Source of the DNA: Gracilibacillus oryzae
GTDB taxonomy: Bacteria > Bacillota > Bacilli > Bacillales > Amphibacillaceae
DNA: 34,853 bases
Direction: 5' to 3'
Assembly (NCBI RefSeq): GCF_009498735.1
Contig: NZ_ML762427.1
Span: 61,081 to 95,933, forward strand
A program made the position numbers and the translations under genes. Position 1 is the first letter of the stretch, and each line of letters begins with the position of its first letter. The notes below the pieces were generated by a model. The model was given only the letters and a program-made list of their open reading frames with translations. It was not told where the DNA came from and ran no database searches. Below are positions 7,921 to 15,189 of this stretch, one piece after another.

Positions 7921-8723
7921 CAGTCCCGTTCACTCCCTAAATTTTCAAAAACGACTTTTGCCTTTTCCGCAACTAATTCATCAGTAACAGCATACAGCTG
8001 GTTCAGCAATTCAATTTGGAAGTCGCCCGGCAAGTGAGCTTTCCCTGCAGCTTCTTCTGCAGCTACTCCATAACAATAGACAGCCTGAGTCATTGCCTTA
8101 AATGTATCCTTTTCCACCGCAAGAAATGCTCCAACAATGGAAGACAATAAACATCCTGCACCAGTAACTTTCGTCAGTAATGGGTGGCCGTTTGATATAA
8201 CAGCTTTTCTAGTTCCATCTATTATATAATCTAACGGACCTGTTATCGCCAATGGCACCTGTAACTTTTTGTATGCTAATGAAACAAGTTCATCCATGTC
8301 AAATTCTCCCGAAGAGTCCACTCCTTTTACTTCGACAGAAACACCTGCTAAATTGGCAAGTTCTCCAGCATTGCCGCGAATTGCACTCACATTTACCTGC
8401 TCCAGAATAGCCTGAGCTGATTTCGTCCGGAAAGGAGTGGCTCCAACACCTACTGGATCAAACACGACTGGAACGCCCGCTTCGTTTGCAGCCTTGCCTG
8501 CACTTATCATTGATTCCACTTGCTCTTTCGTTAATGTGCCAATATTTAAAACTACTGCATTTGCAATACTTGCCATTTCTCCTGCCTCTTCTTTCGCATT
8601 AGCCATCACAGGGGATGCCCCTAAAGCATACAATCCATTTGCCGTAAAATTCGTTACAACAACATTTGTAATGTTATGGATTAACGGCTGCTGTTTTCTA
8701 ATTTTCGCTAATAAATCTGTCAT
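7920..8723 (-). CDS. thiM: Hydroxyethylthiazole kinase
   Basis: Phosphorylates the thiazole alcohol for salvage into thiamine. 267 residues from ATG 8723, chosen because AGGAGGG sits five bases upstream, overlapping the end of thiD; a longer in-frame start at 8768 would extend into thiD and lacks support. Family motifs are PLIHNITNVVV near 13, VFDPVGVGATPFR and the active-site loop VTGAGCLLSS with its cysteine. It lies two bases after the thiD stop and overlaps the thiE start by one base. Confidence 0.95.
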   Translation of the reverse strand: MTDLLAKIRKQQPLIHNITNVVVTNFTANGLYALGASPVMANAKEEAGEMASIANAVVLNIGTLTKEQVESMISAGKAANEAGVPVVFDPVGVGATPFRTKSAQAILEQVNVSAIRGNAGELANLAGVSVEVKGVDSSGEFDMDELVSLAYKKLQVPLAITGPLDYIIDGTRKAVISNGHPLLTKVTGAGCLLSSIVGAFLAVEKDTFKAMTQAVYCYGVAAEEAAGKAHLPGDFQIELLNQLYAVTDELVAEKAKVVFENLGSERD

Positions 8724-8725
8724 GT

Positions 8726-9538
8726 TTATCCCTCCTGATTTGGCAGTCCTTGTAATCGATAACCCCACTGATTCGTAGGACCATTGCCATTTCCTAATTC
8801 TAATGAATAACGGATTGCATCTGTAATGTACGCTTTCCCAGTCTTAACCGCTTGCTTCACTGATCTTCCTTTTGCTAATTCAGCTGTAATAACGGCAGAA
8901 AATGTACAACCAGTGCCATGTGTATGATGAGTATTCAGTCTTTCTGATGTGAAATAGGTAAACTCTCTCCCATCATAAAGCACATCCTTTGCATCCCCTT
9001 CAAGATGACCACCTTTCACTACAACCGCTCCTGCTCCGAGCTGCTCTACAATTACTTTTGCCGCTTTCTCCGCATCTTCCTGTGTGTTGATTGAAAAACC
9101 AACTAAAAATTCTGCCTCTGGTACATTCGGTGTAACAACTGTTGATAATGGAATAAGCATGTTACGAATAACAGACCTGGACTCTTCTTCCATCAATGAA
9201 TGACCACTTTTGGCAACCATAACAGGGTCAATAATATAAGGAACATTGGAACCTTTTAATTTCTCAGCAATCAGTTCCATCATGTCAATTGTTGCGATCA
9301 TCCCTGTTTTTACTGCATTTGGTTTTATGTCATTCCAGACTGAATCAAACTGCTTCTCAATAAAGGAAATTGGCAGATGCTCCACCTGTTCAACTCCTAA
9401 TGTGTTTTGTGCAACTACTGATGTAATAACACTCATCCCATAAACTTCTCTTTCTTGAAATGTCTTTAAATCCGCCTGAATTCCAGCCCCGCCAGACGGA
9501 TCTGTTCCCGCAATGGTTAATGCACTTTTAACTCCCAT
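8726..9538 (-). CDS. thiD: Hydroxymethylpyrimidine (phosphate) kinase
   Basis: Phosphorylates HMP and HMP-phosphate to the pyrophosphate used by ThiE. 270 residues with a canonical substrate loop AGTDPSGGAGIQADLK near 10-25, NAVKTGMIA, IIDPVMVAKSG, VVTPN and the loop HTHGTGCTFSAV. ATG 9538 is preferred over GTG 9556 because GAGGAGAGG precedes it. First gene of thiD-thiM-thiE, a salvage-type set; no thiC, thiG or thiS is present here, so this locus recycles HMP and thiazole. Transcription passes through a TPP riboswitch. Confidence 0.94.
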   Translation of the reverse strand: MGVKSALTIAGTDPSGGAGIQADLKTFQEREVYGMSVITSVVAQNTLGVEQVEHLPISFIEKQFDSVWNDIKPNAVKTGMIATIDMMELIAEKLKGSNVPYIIDPVMVAKSGHSLMEEESRSVIRNMLIPLSTVVTPNVPEAEFLVGFSINTQEDAEKAAKVIVEQLGAGAVVVKGGHLEGDAKDVLYDGREFTYFTSERLNTHHTHGTGCTFSAVITAELAKGRSVKQAVKTGKAYITDAIRYSLELGNGNGPTNQWGYRLQGLPNQEG

Positions 9539-9573
9539 TAATAAACCTCTCCTCACCCTTATATAAAAATTGG

Positions 9574-9618
9574 AAAAACTCGCATTCGCTCGCCCCTTTG
9601 GCGAACGTGTCAGTTTTG
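9574..9618. other. GC-rich imperfect hairpin in the thiD leader
   Basis: Minus strand: outer AAAACT / AGTTTT arms, an internal loop, then CGTTCGCC / GGCGAGCG (8 bp, one G-T) around a five-base loop, followed by TTTTTCC. It lies between the riboswitch terminator and thiD and looks like a second weak terminator or a short palindromic repeat. It is an AT-poor island in an AT-rich leader. Confidence 0.5.
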
Positions 9619-9694
9619 CTTATACTTTTGACTTTCTAATCTCTACTGCGTCGATCAATACTTCCTTGCAGAAATTTTATACTCCCTCATGTGC

Positions 9695-9727
9695 AAAAAA
9701 GCCGTCCCATTAGAAATGGAACGGCTT
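9695..9727 (-). terminator. Expression-platform terminator of the TPP riboswitch
   Basis: Minus strand: AAGCCGTTCCAT / ATGGGACGGCTT (12 bp, one G-T), a five-base loop and six Ts. Its 5' arm contains TTCCATT (9715-9721), which can pair instead with AGTGGAA (9758-9764), the 3' strand of aptamer stem P1. The switch therefore chooses between anti-terminator (no ligand) and terminator (TPP bound). Confidence 0.9.
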
Positions 9728-9759
9728 GATAAACACAGAATAGTATTTCACGGCCTATT

Positions 9760-9850
9760 CCACTTTCCTACGCTGGTGTTAACCAGTTCAGGTTCAAAGG
9801 GATCAAGAACATAATTCTCATCTCAGCCATTTAAATGGCACCCCTAGTGG
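9760..9850 (-). ncRNA. TPP riboswitch aptamer (THI element)
   Basis: Minus strand reads CCACTAGGGGTGCC, then GGCTGAGATGAGAA, CCCTTTGAACCTGAACTGG, and ACACCAGCGTAGGAAAGTGG. These are the conserved THI-box blocks, including CTGAGA and ACCTGA. P1 pairs CCACT (9846-9850) with AGTGG (9760-9764). It directly precedes the riboswitch terminator and controls thiD-thiM-thiE and perhaps the PfpI gene. Confidence 0.97.
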
Positions 9851-9864
9851 ATTGCACATATGTA

Positions 9865-9894
9865 ATTTTATTACTAATCAGTTGATAAAACCAA
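9865..9894 (-). promoter_or_regulatory. Probable promoter of the thiamine operon
   Basis: Minus strand TTGGTT (9889-9894), an 18-base spacer and TAAAAT (9865-9870). It overlaps the last codons of the signal peptidase gene and would start the transcript just before the aptamer. The fit is moderate. Confidence 0.45.
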
Positions 9895-10426
9895 AGGATT
9901 CTAGTGGCCAAATACGCATTTTCACATCACCAATTACTGATTCCTGTGTTATGAAACCAAACGAACGACTGTCTTTACTCACTCGTCGATTATCACCTAA
10001 TACAAACAGCATTCCTTCTGGAACCACTTCTTCTCCAGTCAACTGATACAATGTAAAGTCTGGCGTCAGATTTTCTTCAGCCGAGATTTTACTTTTATAA
10101 TCATTCAAGTATTCTTCTTCATATACTTTCCCGTCAATAATTAGCTGGTCATTTTTCATTTCCACCGTTTCACCAGGGAAACCAATCACTCTTTTCACAT
10201 AATTATCAGCAGTATCCGGAGCTTCGAAAGCTATTTCATCAAATCGGTCAATTTGACTTATTTTGCTTAGAATAATTCTGTCTCCATCTTCTAAGTTAGG
10301 CATCATAGATTCACCTTTAACAATGGAAGGAGTAATTAAGAAATGGCGGCACAATAACACAATTACCACTGCAATCAGCAATGCTTTCAACCATGACAAC
10401 AATTCAGCAACAAATTTATTTTCCAT
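9878..10426 (-). CDS. sipT: Type I signal peptidase
   Basis: Cleaves signal peptides from exported proteins at the outer face of the membrane. 182 residues: one N-terminal membrane anchor (about 12-28), the nucleophile Ser40 in GESMMP and the general base Lys78 in YVKRVIGFPGE, then GDNR(R)VSKDSR near 144. The single anchor is typical of Bacillus SipS/SipT enzymes. Which paralogue it is cannot be told from sequence alone. It lies between the thi operon and a divergent exporter gene, with a TATAAT -10 at 10468-10473 (minus strand) but a poor -35. Confidence 0.93.
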   Translation of the reverse strand: MENKFVAELLSWLKALLIAVVIVLLCRHFLITPSIVKGESMMPNLEDGDRIILSKISQIDRFDEIAFEAPDTADNYVKRVIGFPGETVEMKNDQLIIDGKVYEEEYLNDYKSKISAEENLTPDFTLYQLTGEEVVPEGMLFVLGDNRRVSKDSRSFGFITQESVIGDVKMRIWPLESFGFIN

Positions 10427-10502
10427 CGTCTACCTTCTTTCGCTAATTATCAGATATTCCCTTTGTAATTATATTGTGGTATTCTAGTTAACATTATTTA
10501 TT

Positions 10503-10532
10503 TTAACATAATCATCTAATTTATAGTATAGT
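10503..10532 (+). promoter_or_regulatory. Promoter of the CynX-like exporter gene
   Basis: TTAACA (10503-10508), an 18-base spacer and TATAGT (10527-10532), giving a leader of roughly 90 bases. Confidence 0.45.
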
Positions 10533-10626
10533 GTATTTAATTTATCTAAACAATAATTTAAGTATCAAGCGAACCTTATCAGGATGCTTAGCGCTGTGAG
10601 AAAAACAAGGAACAAGGAGCAAATAC

Positions 10627-11808
10627 ATGTCTAAAAGTCAAAAATGGAAGTATAGCATTTTTATAGCAGGAATCATCATCCTTGCATTCAATTTACGTCC
10701 TGCCATCACATCTGTCGGTCCAATCATCGGCATTATCAGGGATGATCTGTTATTAGAAAACTGGAATGTTGGATTGATTACAAGCTTGCCTTTACTGGCA
10801 TTTGCTTTTATGTCACCAATTGCGCCCAGAATTGCCAACAGATTTGGTAATGAACGGGCTTTATTGTATGGATTAATTATTTTACTTATCGGTATCTTGA
10901 TTCGATCATTGGCAACACTGCTATTTCTTTATATTGGTACAACTCTGGCAGGTGTCGGCATAGCTATTATCAATGTTATCCTCCCGAGTTTAATAAAGGG
11001 AAGTTTTCCAACAAAGATCGGTTTAATGACAGGTCTTTATACAACTTCTATGTCTATTTTTGCTGCTTTAGGTTCAGGGTTTTCAGTCCCATTGACGGTA
11101 GAGTATGGATTAGGCTGGAAGATTTCATTAGCAAGCTGGAGTATCGTTGCAATTGCAGGTATTATCATCTGGTTAATTGCTATGAGAAATACGCCAACAG
11201 AACATGACGTAAAACTTTATGAACCAAGCGGAAGGAAGCTTTTGCGTTCCGCAATGGCATGGCAAGTGACATTATTCATGGGTTTACAGTCATTTTTATT
11301 TTATGTGACAATATCCTGGCTAGCAGAAATATTAACAGCCAAAGGATTTGATGTAGCAACAGCTGGATGGTTTGTTGCCTACATGCAATTAATCAGTCTG
11401 CCAGCAACTTTTTTAACACCCATCATTGCTGGAAAGCTAAAAAATCAGAAAGTTGTCGTTTATGCATTTGGAGCATGTGCCCTTATCGGATATACTGGTT
11501 TGTTCATCAACACTTCTGTTATTTTCACAACAATATGGATTACATTGATTGGTATTGCATTAGGTGCGAGCATCAGTCTGGCGCTTGCATTATTAGGGTT
11601 GCGGACAGAGAATGCCAGACAAGCTGCAGAACTGTCAGGAATGGCGCAATCATTCGGTTATCTTCTCGCATCAGTAGGTCCCATATTTATTGGATTTCTA
11701 TTTGATTTAACAGGAACCTGGAACTTGTCAATAACATTTATTCTGATAGTTGCCATTGTAATGATTGGTTTTGGAGTTGGTGCGAGCCGAAACAAATATG
11801 TCTTATAA
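10627..11808 (+). CDS. MFS transporter, CynX/NimT family
   Basis: A 393-residue, twelve-segment major facilitator protein. The N-terminal block NLRPAITSVGPI and the first-loop GNERALLYG resemble CynX/NimT (cyanate or nitroimidazole) transporters such as B. subtilis YeaN. The substrate cannot be inferred; no cyanase or similar gene is near. Ribosome site AAGGAG eight bases upstream of ATG. Transcribed divergently from signal peptidase I, and followed within two bases by a promoter for the next small gene. Confidence 0.85.
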   Translation: MSKSQKWKYSIFIAGIIILAFNLRPAITSVGPIIGIIRDDLLLENWNVGLITSLPLLAFAFMSPIAPRIANRFGNERALLYGLIILLIGILIRSLATLLFLYIGTTLAGVGIAIINVILPSLIKGSFPTKIGLMTGLYTTSMSIFAALGSGFSVPLTVEYGLGWKISLASWSIVAIAGIIIWLIAMRNTPTEHDVKLYEPSGRKLLRSAMAWQVTLFMGLQSFLFYVTISWLAEILTAKGFDVATAGWFVAYMQLISLPATFLTPIIAGKLKNQKVVVYAFGACALIGYTGLFINTSVIFTTIWITLIGIALGASISLALALLGLRTENARQAAELSGMAQSFGYLLASVGPIFIGFLFDLTGTWNLSITFILIVAIVMIGFGVGASRNKYVL

Positions 11809-11810
11809 GG

Positions 11811-11839
11811 TTTACTTTTTCTCCATCCAGGCGTATAAT
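11811..11839 (+). promoter_or_regulatory. Promoter of the small membrane-protein pair
   Basis: TTTACT (11811-11816), a 17-base spacer and a consensus TATAAT (11834-11839), placed just after the CynX-like stop and about 40 bases before the 100-residue gene. Confidence 0.65.
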
Positions 11840-11877
11840 GTACACCTAGCTTGATATTTAGATTGGGGGCGGTAAAA

Positions 11878-12180
11878 ATGCAAAGAATCGTTGCCCTGAC
11901 ACTACTATTTCTGATTATTTTCATCCCAGTACATCTGACTGAAAATACCTTAACAGAACAAACAGTCAAGATCACTGTAGCAAAAGACGTCCAAGATAAT
12001 GAATTCAATCCAGTAAACAGTGGATCAGATAAATTCGTAAATTTTTATCTGCCAATTATCATTATACTGATTGCAGCAATTAAATACTATCGTACACATA
12101 CTTATAATCAACCTTTACAACGAAAGCTGCTGGCGCGGTTTTACCAGTCAAACTATCTGGTTCCAGTCTCCCTGAAGTAA
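11878..12180 (+). CDS. Small two-segment membrane protein, unknown
   Basis: I do not recognise this protein. From ATG 11878 it has 100 residues: a hydrophobic N-terminal segment (about 4-18) that could be a signal peptide or anchor, a polar stretch of about 35 residues probably outside the cell, a second segment (about 56-68), then a basic tail (RKLLARFYQ). The start is chosen because GGGGGCGG lies about seven bases upstream; an ATG at 11851 lacks a ribosome site. It has its own sigma-A promoter and is followed by a 40-residue gene in the same unit. Confidence 0.65.
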   Translation: MQRIVALTLLFLIIFIPVHLTENTLTEQTVKITVAKDVQDNEFNPVNSGSDKFVNFYLPIIIILIAAIKYYRTHTYNQPLQRKLLARFYQSNYLVPVSLK

Positions 12181-12207
12181 AAATATTTCGGGAGAGGAGG
12201 AATAAGA

Positions 12208-12330
12208 ATGATCTGGTTTCGTATCGCTATGATCGCTATGTTTTCTGTAACAGCATTATCTGTAACAGTATACCAAGGTATTGAAGTATTCCACGCATTT
12301 CAGGATTTGTATTCTAATCGTGTAAAATAA
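12208..12330 (+). CDS. 40-residue hydrophobic peptide, unknown
   Basis: ATG is preceded by the strong ribosome site GGAGAGGAGG. The product MIWFRIAMIAMFSVTALSV... has one membrane segment (about 3-23) and a polar end with EVFHAFQDLYSNRVK. It begins 27 bases after the 100-residue gene and is followed directly by a strong terminator, so the two form a dicistronic unit. No family recognised. Confidence 0.6.
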   Translation: MIWFRIAMIAMFSVTALSVTVYQGIEVFHAFQDLYSNRVK

Positions 12331-12341
12331 TATAAACATTT

Positions 12342-12375
12342 AAAAAAACGCACATCTCAGGATGTGCGTTTTTTT
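12342..12375. terminator. Bidirectional terminator
   Basis: Perfect 15-bp arms: seven As, then CGCACATC, against GATGTGCG then seven Ts, with a four-base loop. It ends the plus-strand small-gene pair and the convergent ohr gene. Confidence 0.93.
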
Positions 12376-12376
12376 A

Positions 12377-12796
12377 TTAAACCGCTGTTGTTTTTAATTC
12401 TACGTCAATATTTCCTCTAGTAGCTTTAGAATATGGACAGAATTCGTGAGCTGCTTTTGCAAGCTCTTCTGCTTCTTCTTGTGAAACACCTTTGATTTCT
12501 ACATTCAGTACAACACCAATTTTGAAACCATTGTCTGCTTCATCTTTAATTAAGCTTACTTCTGCTGTAATGGAAGAGTCAATTTCTTTCTTTTGTTTTG
12601 ATGCCATTAAGTTTAATGCCCCATCATAACAGGCAGAATAACCTGCTGCAAATAACTGCTCAGGGTTGGAACCTTGTCCATCTCCACCGCCTGCAGGGTT
12701 GACTAAATTAACATCAATGATTCCGTCATCTGATTTTACATGACCTTCACGACCGCCTTTTGCCGTTGCTTTTGATGTAAATAATACATTACTCAT
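12377..12796 (-). CDS. ohr: Organic hydroperoxide resistance protein (Ohr/OsmC family)
   Basis: A thiol peroxidase that reduces organic hydroperoxides. 139 residues with the Ohr cysteines Cys56 (GYSACYDGAL) and Cys120 (EFCPYSKATRGN), plus Arg16 and Glu46, which match the usual active-site Arg/Glu. FCPYSKATRGN marks Ohr rather than OsmC. ATG 12796 is chosen over GTG 12805 because AGGAG lies eight bases upstream. A promoter TTGGAA-18-TAGAAT is present (12852-12881). No ohrR adjoins it, so the regulator must be elsewhere. Confidence 0.92.
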   Translation of the reverse strand: MSNVLFTSKATAKGGREGHVKSDDGIIDVNLVNPAGGGDGQGSNPEQLFAAGYSACYDGALNLMASKQKKEIDSSITAEVSLIKDEADNGFKIGVVLNVEIKGVSQEEAEELAKAAHEFCPYSKATRGNIDVELKTTAV

Positions 12797-12851
12797 TCTA
12801 TCCACTCCTGTACTTTAGAATTAAAAACCATTTGAACTGGTCTCTATTTTT

Positions 12852-12881
12852 ATTCTAACAATACTTTACCTCTTCTTCCAA
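12852..12881 (-). promoter_or_regulatory. ohr promoter
   Basis: Minus strand TTGGAA (12876-12881), an 18-base spacer, and TAGAAT (12852-12857) preceded by TGT, an extended -10. A near-palindrome ACCATTTGAACTGGT (12827-12841) lies downstream in the leader and could be an operator. Confidence 0.5.
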
Positions 12882-12938
12882 AAAATAAACCTCATTCCAG
12901 ATACTTTTTTCCAAATTGCTGCTGCTAAAACATATTAC

Positions 12939-12967
12939 TTTACACAAAATAAAATTGTTGCCATATT
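12939..12967 (+). promoter_or_regulatory. Possible promoter of the alcohol dehydrogenase gene
   Basis: TTTACA (12939-12944), a 17-base spacer and CATATT (12962-12967), about 40 bases before the start codon. Confidence 0.4.
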
Positions 12968-13009
12968 TAAAAGGAAGAAGTAAAGCTTCTTATTCAAGGA
13001 GGTTATAAA

Positions 13010-14176
13010 ATGCAAAATTTTGTTTTTCAAAATCCAACAAGACTCTACTTTGGTAAAGGCCAATTAAGCCAGCTAAATGAAGAGCTAAAAAACTATGGTC
13101 AGAATATTTTGCTTGTTTATGGTGGAGGAAGCATCAAGAGAAGCGGACTTTACGACCAAGTAATAGACATATTGAACAATGCGGACAAAAAAGTGTTTGA
13201 ATTAAGCGGTGTGGAACCGAATCCGCGTGTCACTACTGCCCGAAAAGGGGTTGAAATCTGCAAAAAGGAAAAAATTGATTTCATTATCGCTGTCGGGGGC
13301 GGAAGTACTATTGACTGTACGAAGGCAATAGCTGTCGGAGCTAAGTCAGATGATGATATTTGGGATATTGTAACAAAAAAAGCAGCTGCAACTGGCGCTT
13401 TGCCGTTCGGAACTGTTTTAACATTAGCTGCTACTGGTTCTGAAATGAACGCCGGATCTGTTATCACAAATTGGGAGACAAAAGAAAAGCATGGCTGGGG
13501 AAGTCCATTTTCCTTTCCAACGTTTTCTATATTAGATCCAGCATTTACAACAACTGTACCAAAGGACCAGACAATTTACGGTATTGTCGACATTATGTCC
13601 CACGCATTGGAACACTATTTCCATCATGAAACAAATACATTACTGCAGGACAGAATGGTAGAAGGTATTCTGCAGACAATGGTGGAGACAGCCCCGGCAT
13701 TAGTCGAGGACTTACAAAACGAAGAATTGCGTGCCACTGTACTGTATAATGGAACAATGGCATTAAATGGAATGGTAAACATGGGCTATCATGGTGATTG
13801 GGCTACACATAACCTCGAACATGCGGTTTCTGCTGTACATGATATTCCTCACGGAGGCGGATTGGCCATCTTATTCCCGCATTGGATGACCTATTCCATT
13901 GACGAGAATGTATCAAGATTTAAACAATTAGCCGTTCGCGTATTTACTGTAGATCCTGAAGGGAAAACAGACAAAGAAGTCGGAATGGAAGGTATCAAGA
14001 AGCTTAGAGAATTCTGGAACAGCATTGGTGCCCCATCCAAATTAAGTGATTATAATATAACAGAAGATTCCATTGAAGAGATGGCAGATAAGACGGTTAT
14101 TGCCAGACCAACATTTGGTAACTTCAAACAATTAAACCGACAAGATTCTATCGAAATATATAAGCAATCACTATAA
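13010..14176 (+). CDS. Iron-containing alcohol dehydrogenase (YugJ/butanol dehydrogenase type)
   Basis: A cytosolic NAD(P)H-dependent alcohol/aldehyde oxidoreductase of the type III family, 388 residues. The nucleotide-binding GGGST is at 96-100; metal ligands are probably Asp194, His198, His267 and His281 ([22 protein letters not shown]), spaced as in FucO-type enzymes. Closest to YugJ/YugK and clostridial butanol dehydrogenases by pattern. Ribosome site AAGGAGG seven bases before ATG. Single gene with its own terminator. The physiological substrate is unknown; aldehyde detoxification is possible beside ohr. Confidence 0.9.
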   Translation: MQNFVFQNPTRLYFGKGQLSQLNEELKNYGQNILLVYGGGSIKRSGLYDQVIDILNNADKKVFELSGVEPNPRVTTARKGVEICKKEKIDFIIAVGGGSTIDCTKAIAVGAKSDDDIWDIVTKKAAATGALPFGTVLTLAATGSEMNAGSVITNWETKEKHGWGSPFSFPTFSILDPAFTTTVPKDQTIYGIVDIMSHALEHYFHHETNTLLQDRMVEGILQTMVETAPALVEDLQNEELRATVLYNGTMALNGMVNMGYHGDWATHNLEHAVSAVHDIPHGGGLAILFPHWMTYSIDENVSRFKQLAVRVFTVDPEGKTDKEVGMEGIKKLREFWNSIGAPSKLSDYNITEDSIEEMADKTVIARPTFGNFKQLNRQDSIEIYKQSL

Positions 14177-14182
14177 GAAAAG

Positions 14183-14218
14183 ACCGGGCATTTTTACACT
14201 TTGCCCGGTTCTTTTTTT
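14183..14218 (+). terminator. Terminator of the alcohol dehydrogenase gene
   Basis: ACCGGGCA / TGCCCGGT stem, 11-base loop, then TC and seven Ts. It begins six bases after the stop codon. Confidence 0.92.
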
Positions 14219-14272
14219 ACCGGTAGATGTATTTTATTTTGAAGAACAACTGATAATAAATACAATTACAAC

Positions 14273-14316
14273 AAAAAAAAGAGAGGATTTCCATCCAAAT
14301 AGATGAAAACCCTCTC
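14273..14316 (-). terminator. Terminator of the YtzI-like gene
   Basis: Minus strand GAGAGG...CCTCTC with an inner ATC/GAT pairing and eight Ts at 14273-14280. An outer inverted repeat GAACAACTG (14244-14252) / CAGTTGTTC (14332-14340) encloses the whole terminator. Confidence 0.8.
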
Positions 14317-14351
14317 CACAATAGCAGGTGACAGTTGTTCCGACTTTTCGA

Positions 14352-14531
14352 TTATCTATTTCCGCCGTTATGTCCCTGACTTTTGTTATTATCATCATCT
14401 TCTTCATTTTCCCTGTCATCCGGCAATGGATCGATCGTCTGTTTATATCCATATCCTTTATTCAACGTCATAAGGGAAAGTACTAAGACAGCAACTACAA
14501 CCGCAACACAAACTACAATAACCATCCACAT
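14352..14531 (-). CDS. YtzI-like small membrane protein
   Basis: 59 residues: one N-terminal membrane segment (about 3-21) followed by the block NKGYGYKQTIDPLPDD and an acidic, hydrophilic tail ending GHNGGNR. The KGYxYKxTIDPLP motif recalls B. subtilis YtzI, whose role is unknown; that match is from memory. ATG 14531 has GAGG about eight bases upstream, and a strong terminator follows the stop, both supporting a real gene. Confidence 0.6.
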   Translation of the reverse strand: MWMVIVVCVAVVVAVLVLSLMTLNKGYGYKQTIDPLPDDRENEEDDDNNKSQGHNGGNR

Positions 14532-14594
14532 ATTAACAACCTCATCCCCTCAAAGTCATCCGTCTATTATATCACAAAAGATTTTAATTCCCGA

Positions 14595-14622
14595 ACGCTT
14601 TTTCAGTCTCAATCATAATATA
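14595..14622 (+). promoter_or_regulatory. Possible sigma-K/sigma-E-like promoter
   Basis: CATAATATA (14614-14622) fits the mother-cell sporulation -10 pattern CATANNNTA, with AC 17 bases upstream (14595-14596), close to the sigma-K layout. It would read the 35-residue gene. AT-rich matches of this size arise by chance. Confidence 0.3.
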
Positions 14623-14684
14623 AAGTAAGTAATGCTGATTTGGCAATACCTCTTCACATTACAATTGAACAATAAGGAGTTAAT

Positions 14685-14792
14685 ATGATGAACAATTCAA
14701 ATAATACTTCTGTCAGCCGGCCAAAGAAATCCCGCAGAAGAAAGTCTTGCAGCTGTAATAGCTATAAAAAACAGCAAAATAACTCTAGATAA
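14685..14792 (+). CDS. Basic 35-residue Ser/Cys-containing peptide, unknown
   Basis: Two adjacent ATGs (14685, 14688) follow AAGGAG. The product begins MMNNSNNTSVSRP and continues with KKSRRRKSCSCNSYKK: strongly basic, with a CSC pair and no membrane segment. It overlaps the end of the convergent DUF1360 gene by eight bases. No family recognised. The composition and a possible sporulation promoter suggest a small spore or nucleic-acid-binding peptide, which is inference only. Confidence 0.5.
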   Translation: MMNNSNNTSVSRPKKSRRRKSCSCNSYKKQQNNSR

Positions 14793-15132
14793 AGTAAGAA
14801 ACAATCACTTCAATAATAGCGGCAACCGCAGCTACTGCTAAGATAATAATAATCGGTAAAAAGACAGTCGAAAAAAAGTGCAAACCGATAAACAATAAGA
14901 TTGATACCCAAATACCTACACACCAGTGACAGCTCAGTAATTCCCCGATCCATCTTCTCAATCCAGTTCCTTTATAGGAAATAACTTCTTCTACTGTTCC
15001 ATCAGGGAAGATTTTTTCTTCCCTTTCAAAAAATGGAGCACGCAGGAAACCGGTGATTTTATCATATACAATTAATCTTGTTAATCGGAAAGCAGCTAAG
15101 GATAATAGTACAAAGGAAAGCCATGTGATCAT
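14785..15132 (-). CDS. DUF1360 membrane protein (YjcA-like)
   Basis: A protein of 115-121 residues with an N-terminal hydrophobic segment, a conserved middle part (FRLTRLIVYDKITGFLRAPF, then ELLSCHWCVGIW with two cysteines) and two C-terminal membrane segments. This matches the DUF1360 pattern; B. subtilis YjcA, linked to sporulation, is in this family. ATG 15132 has AGGTG six bases upstream; ATG 15150 is a possible longer start. It lies downstream of the BASS transporter gene on the same strand. Confidence 0.8.
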   Translation of the reverse strand: MITWLSFVLLSLAAFRLTRLIVYDKITGFLRAPFFEREEKIFPDGTVEEVISYKGTGLRRWIGELLSCHWCVGIWVSILLFIGLHFFSTVFLPIIIILAVAAVAAIIEVIVSYFI

Positions 15133-15189
15133 ATGGACACCTACTTTCATTTTTACTATTATCCTATTTTATTTTTCTGCACTTCATGA

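Noticed and set aside
14234-14452. 72-codon minus frame overlapping the YtzI-like gene
   Set aside because: It runs in another frame through the terminator; the 59-residue frame has the ribosome site and the recognised motif.
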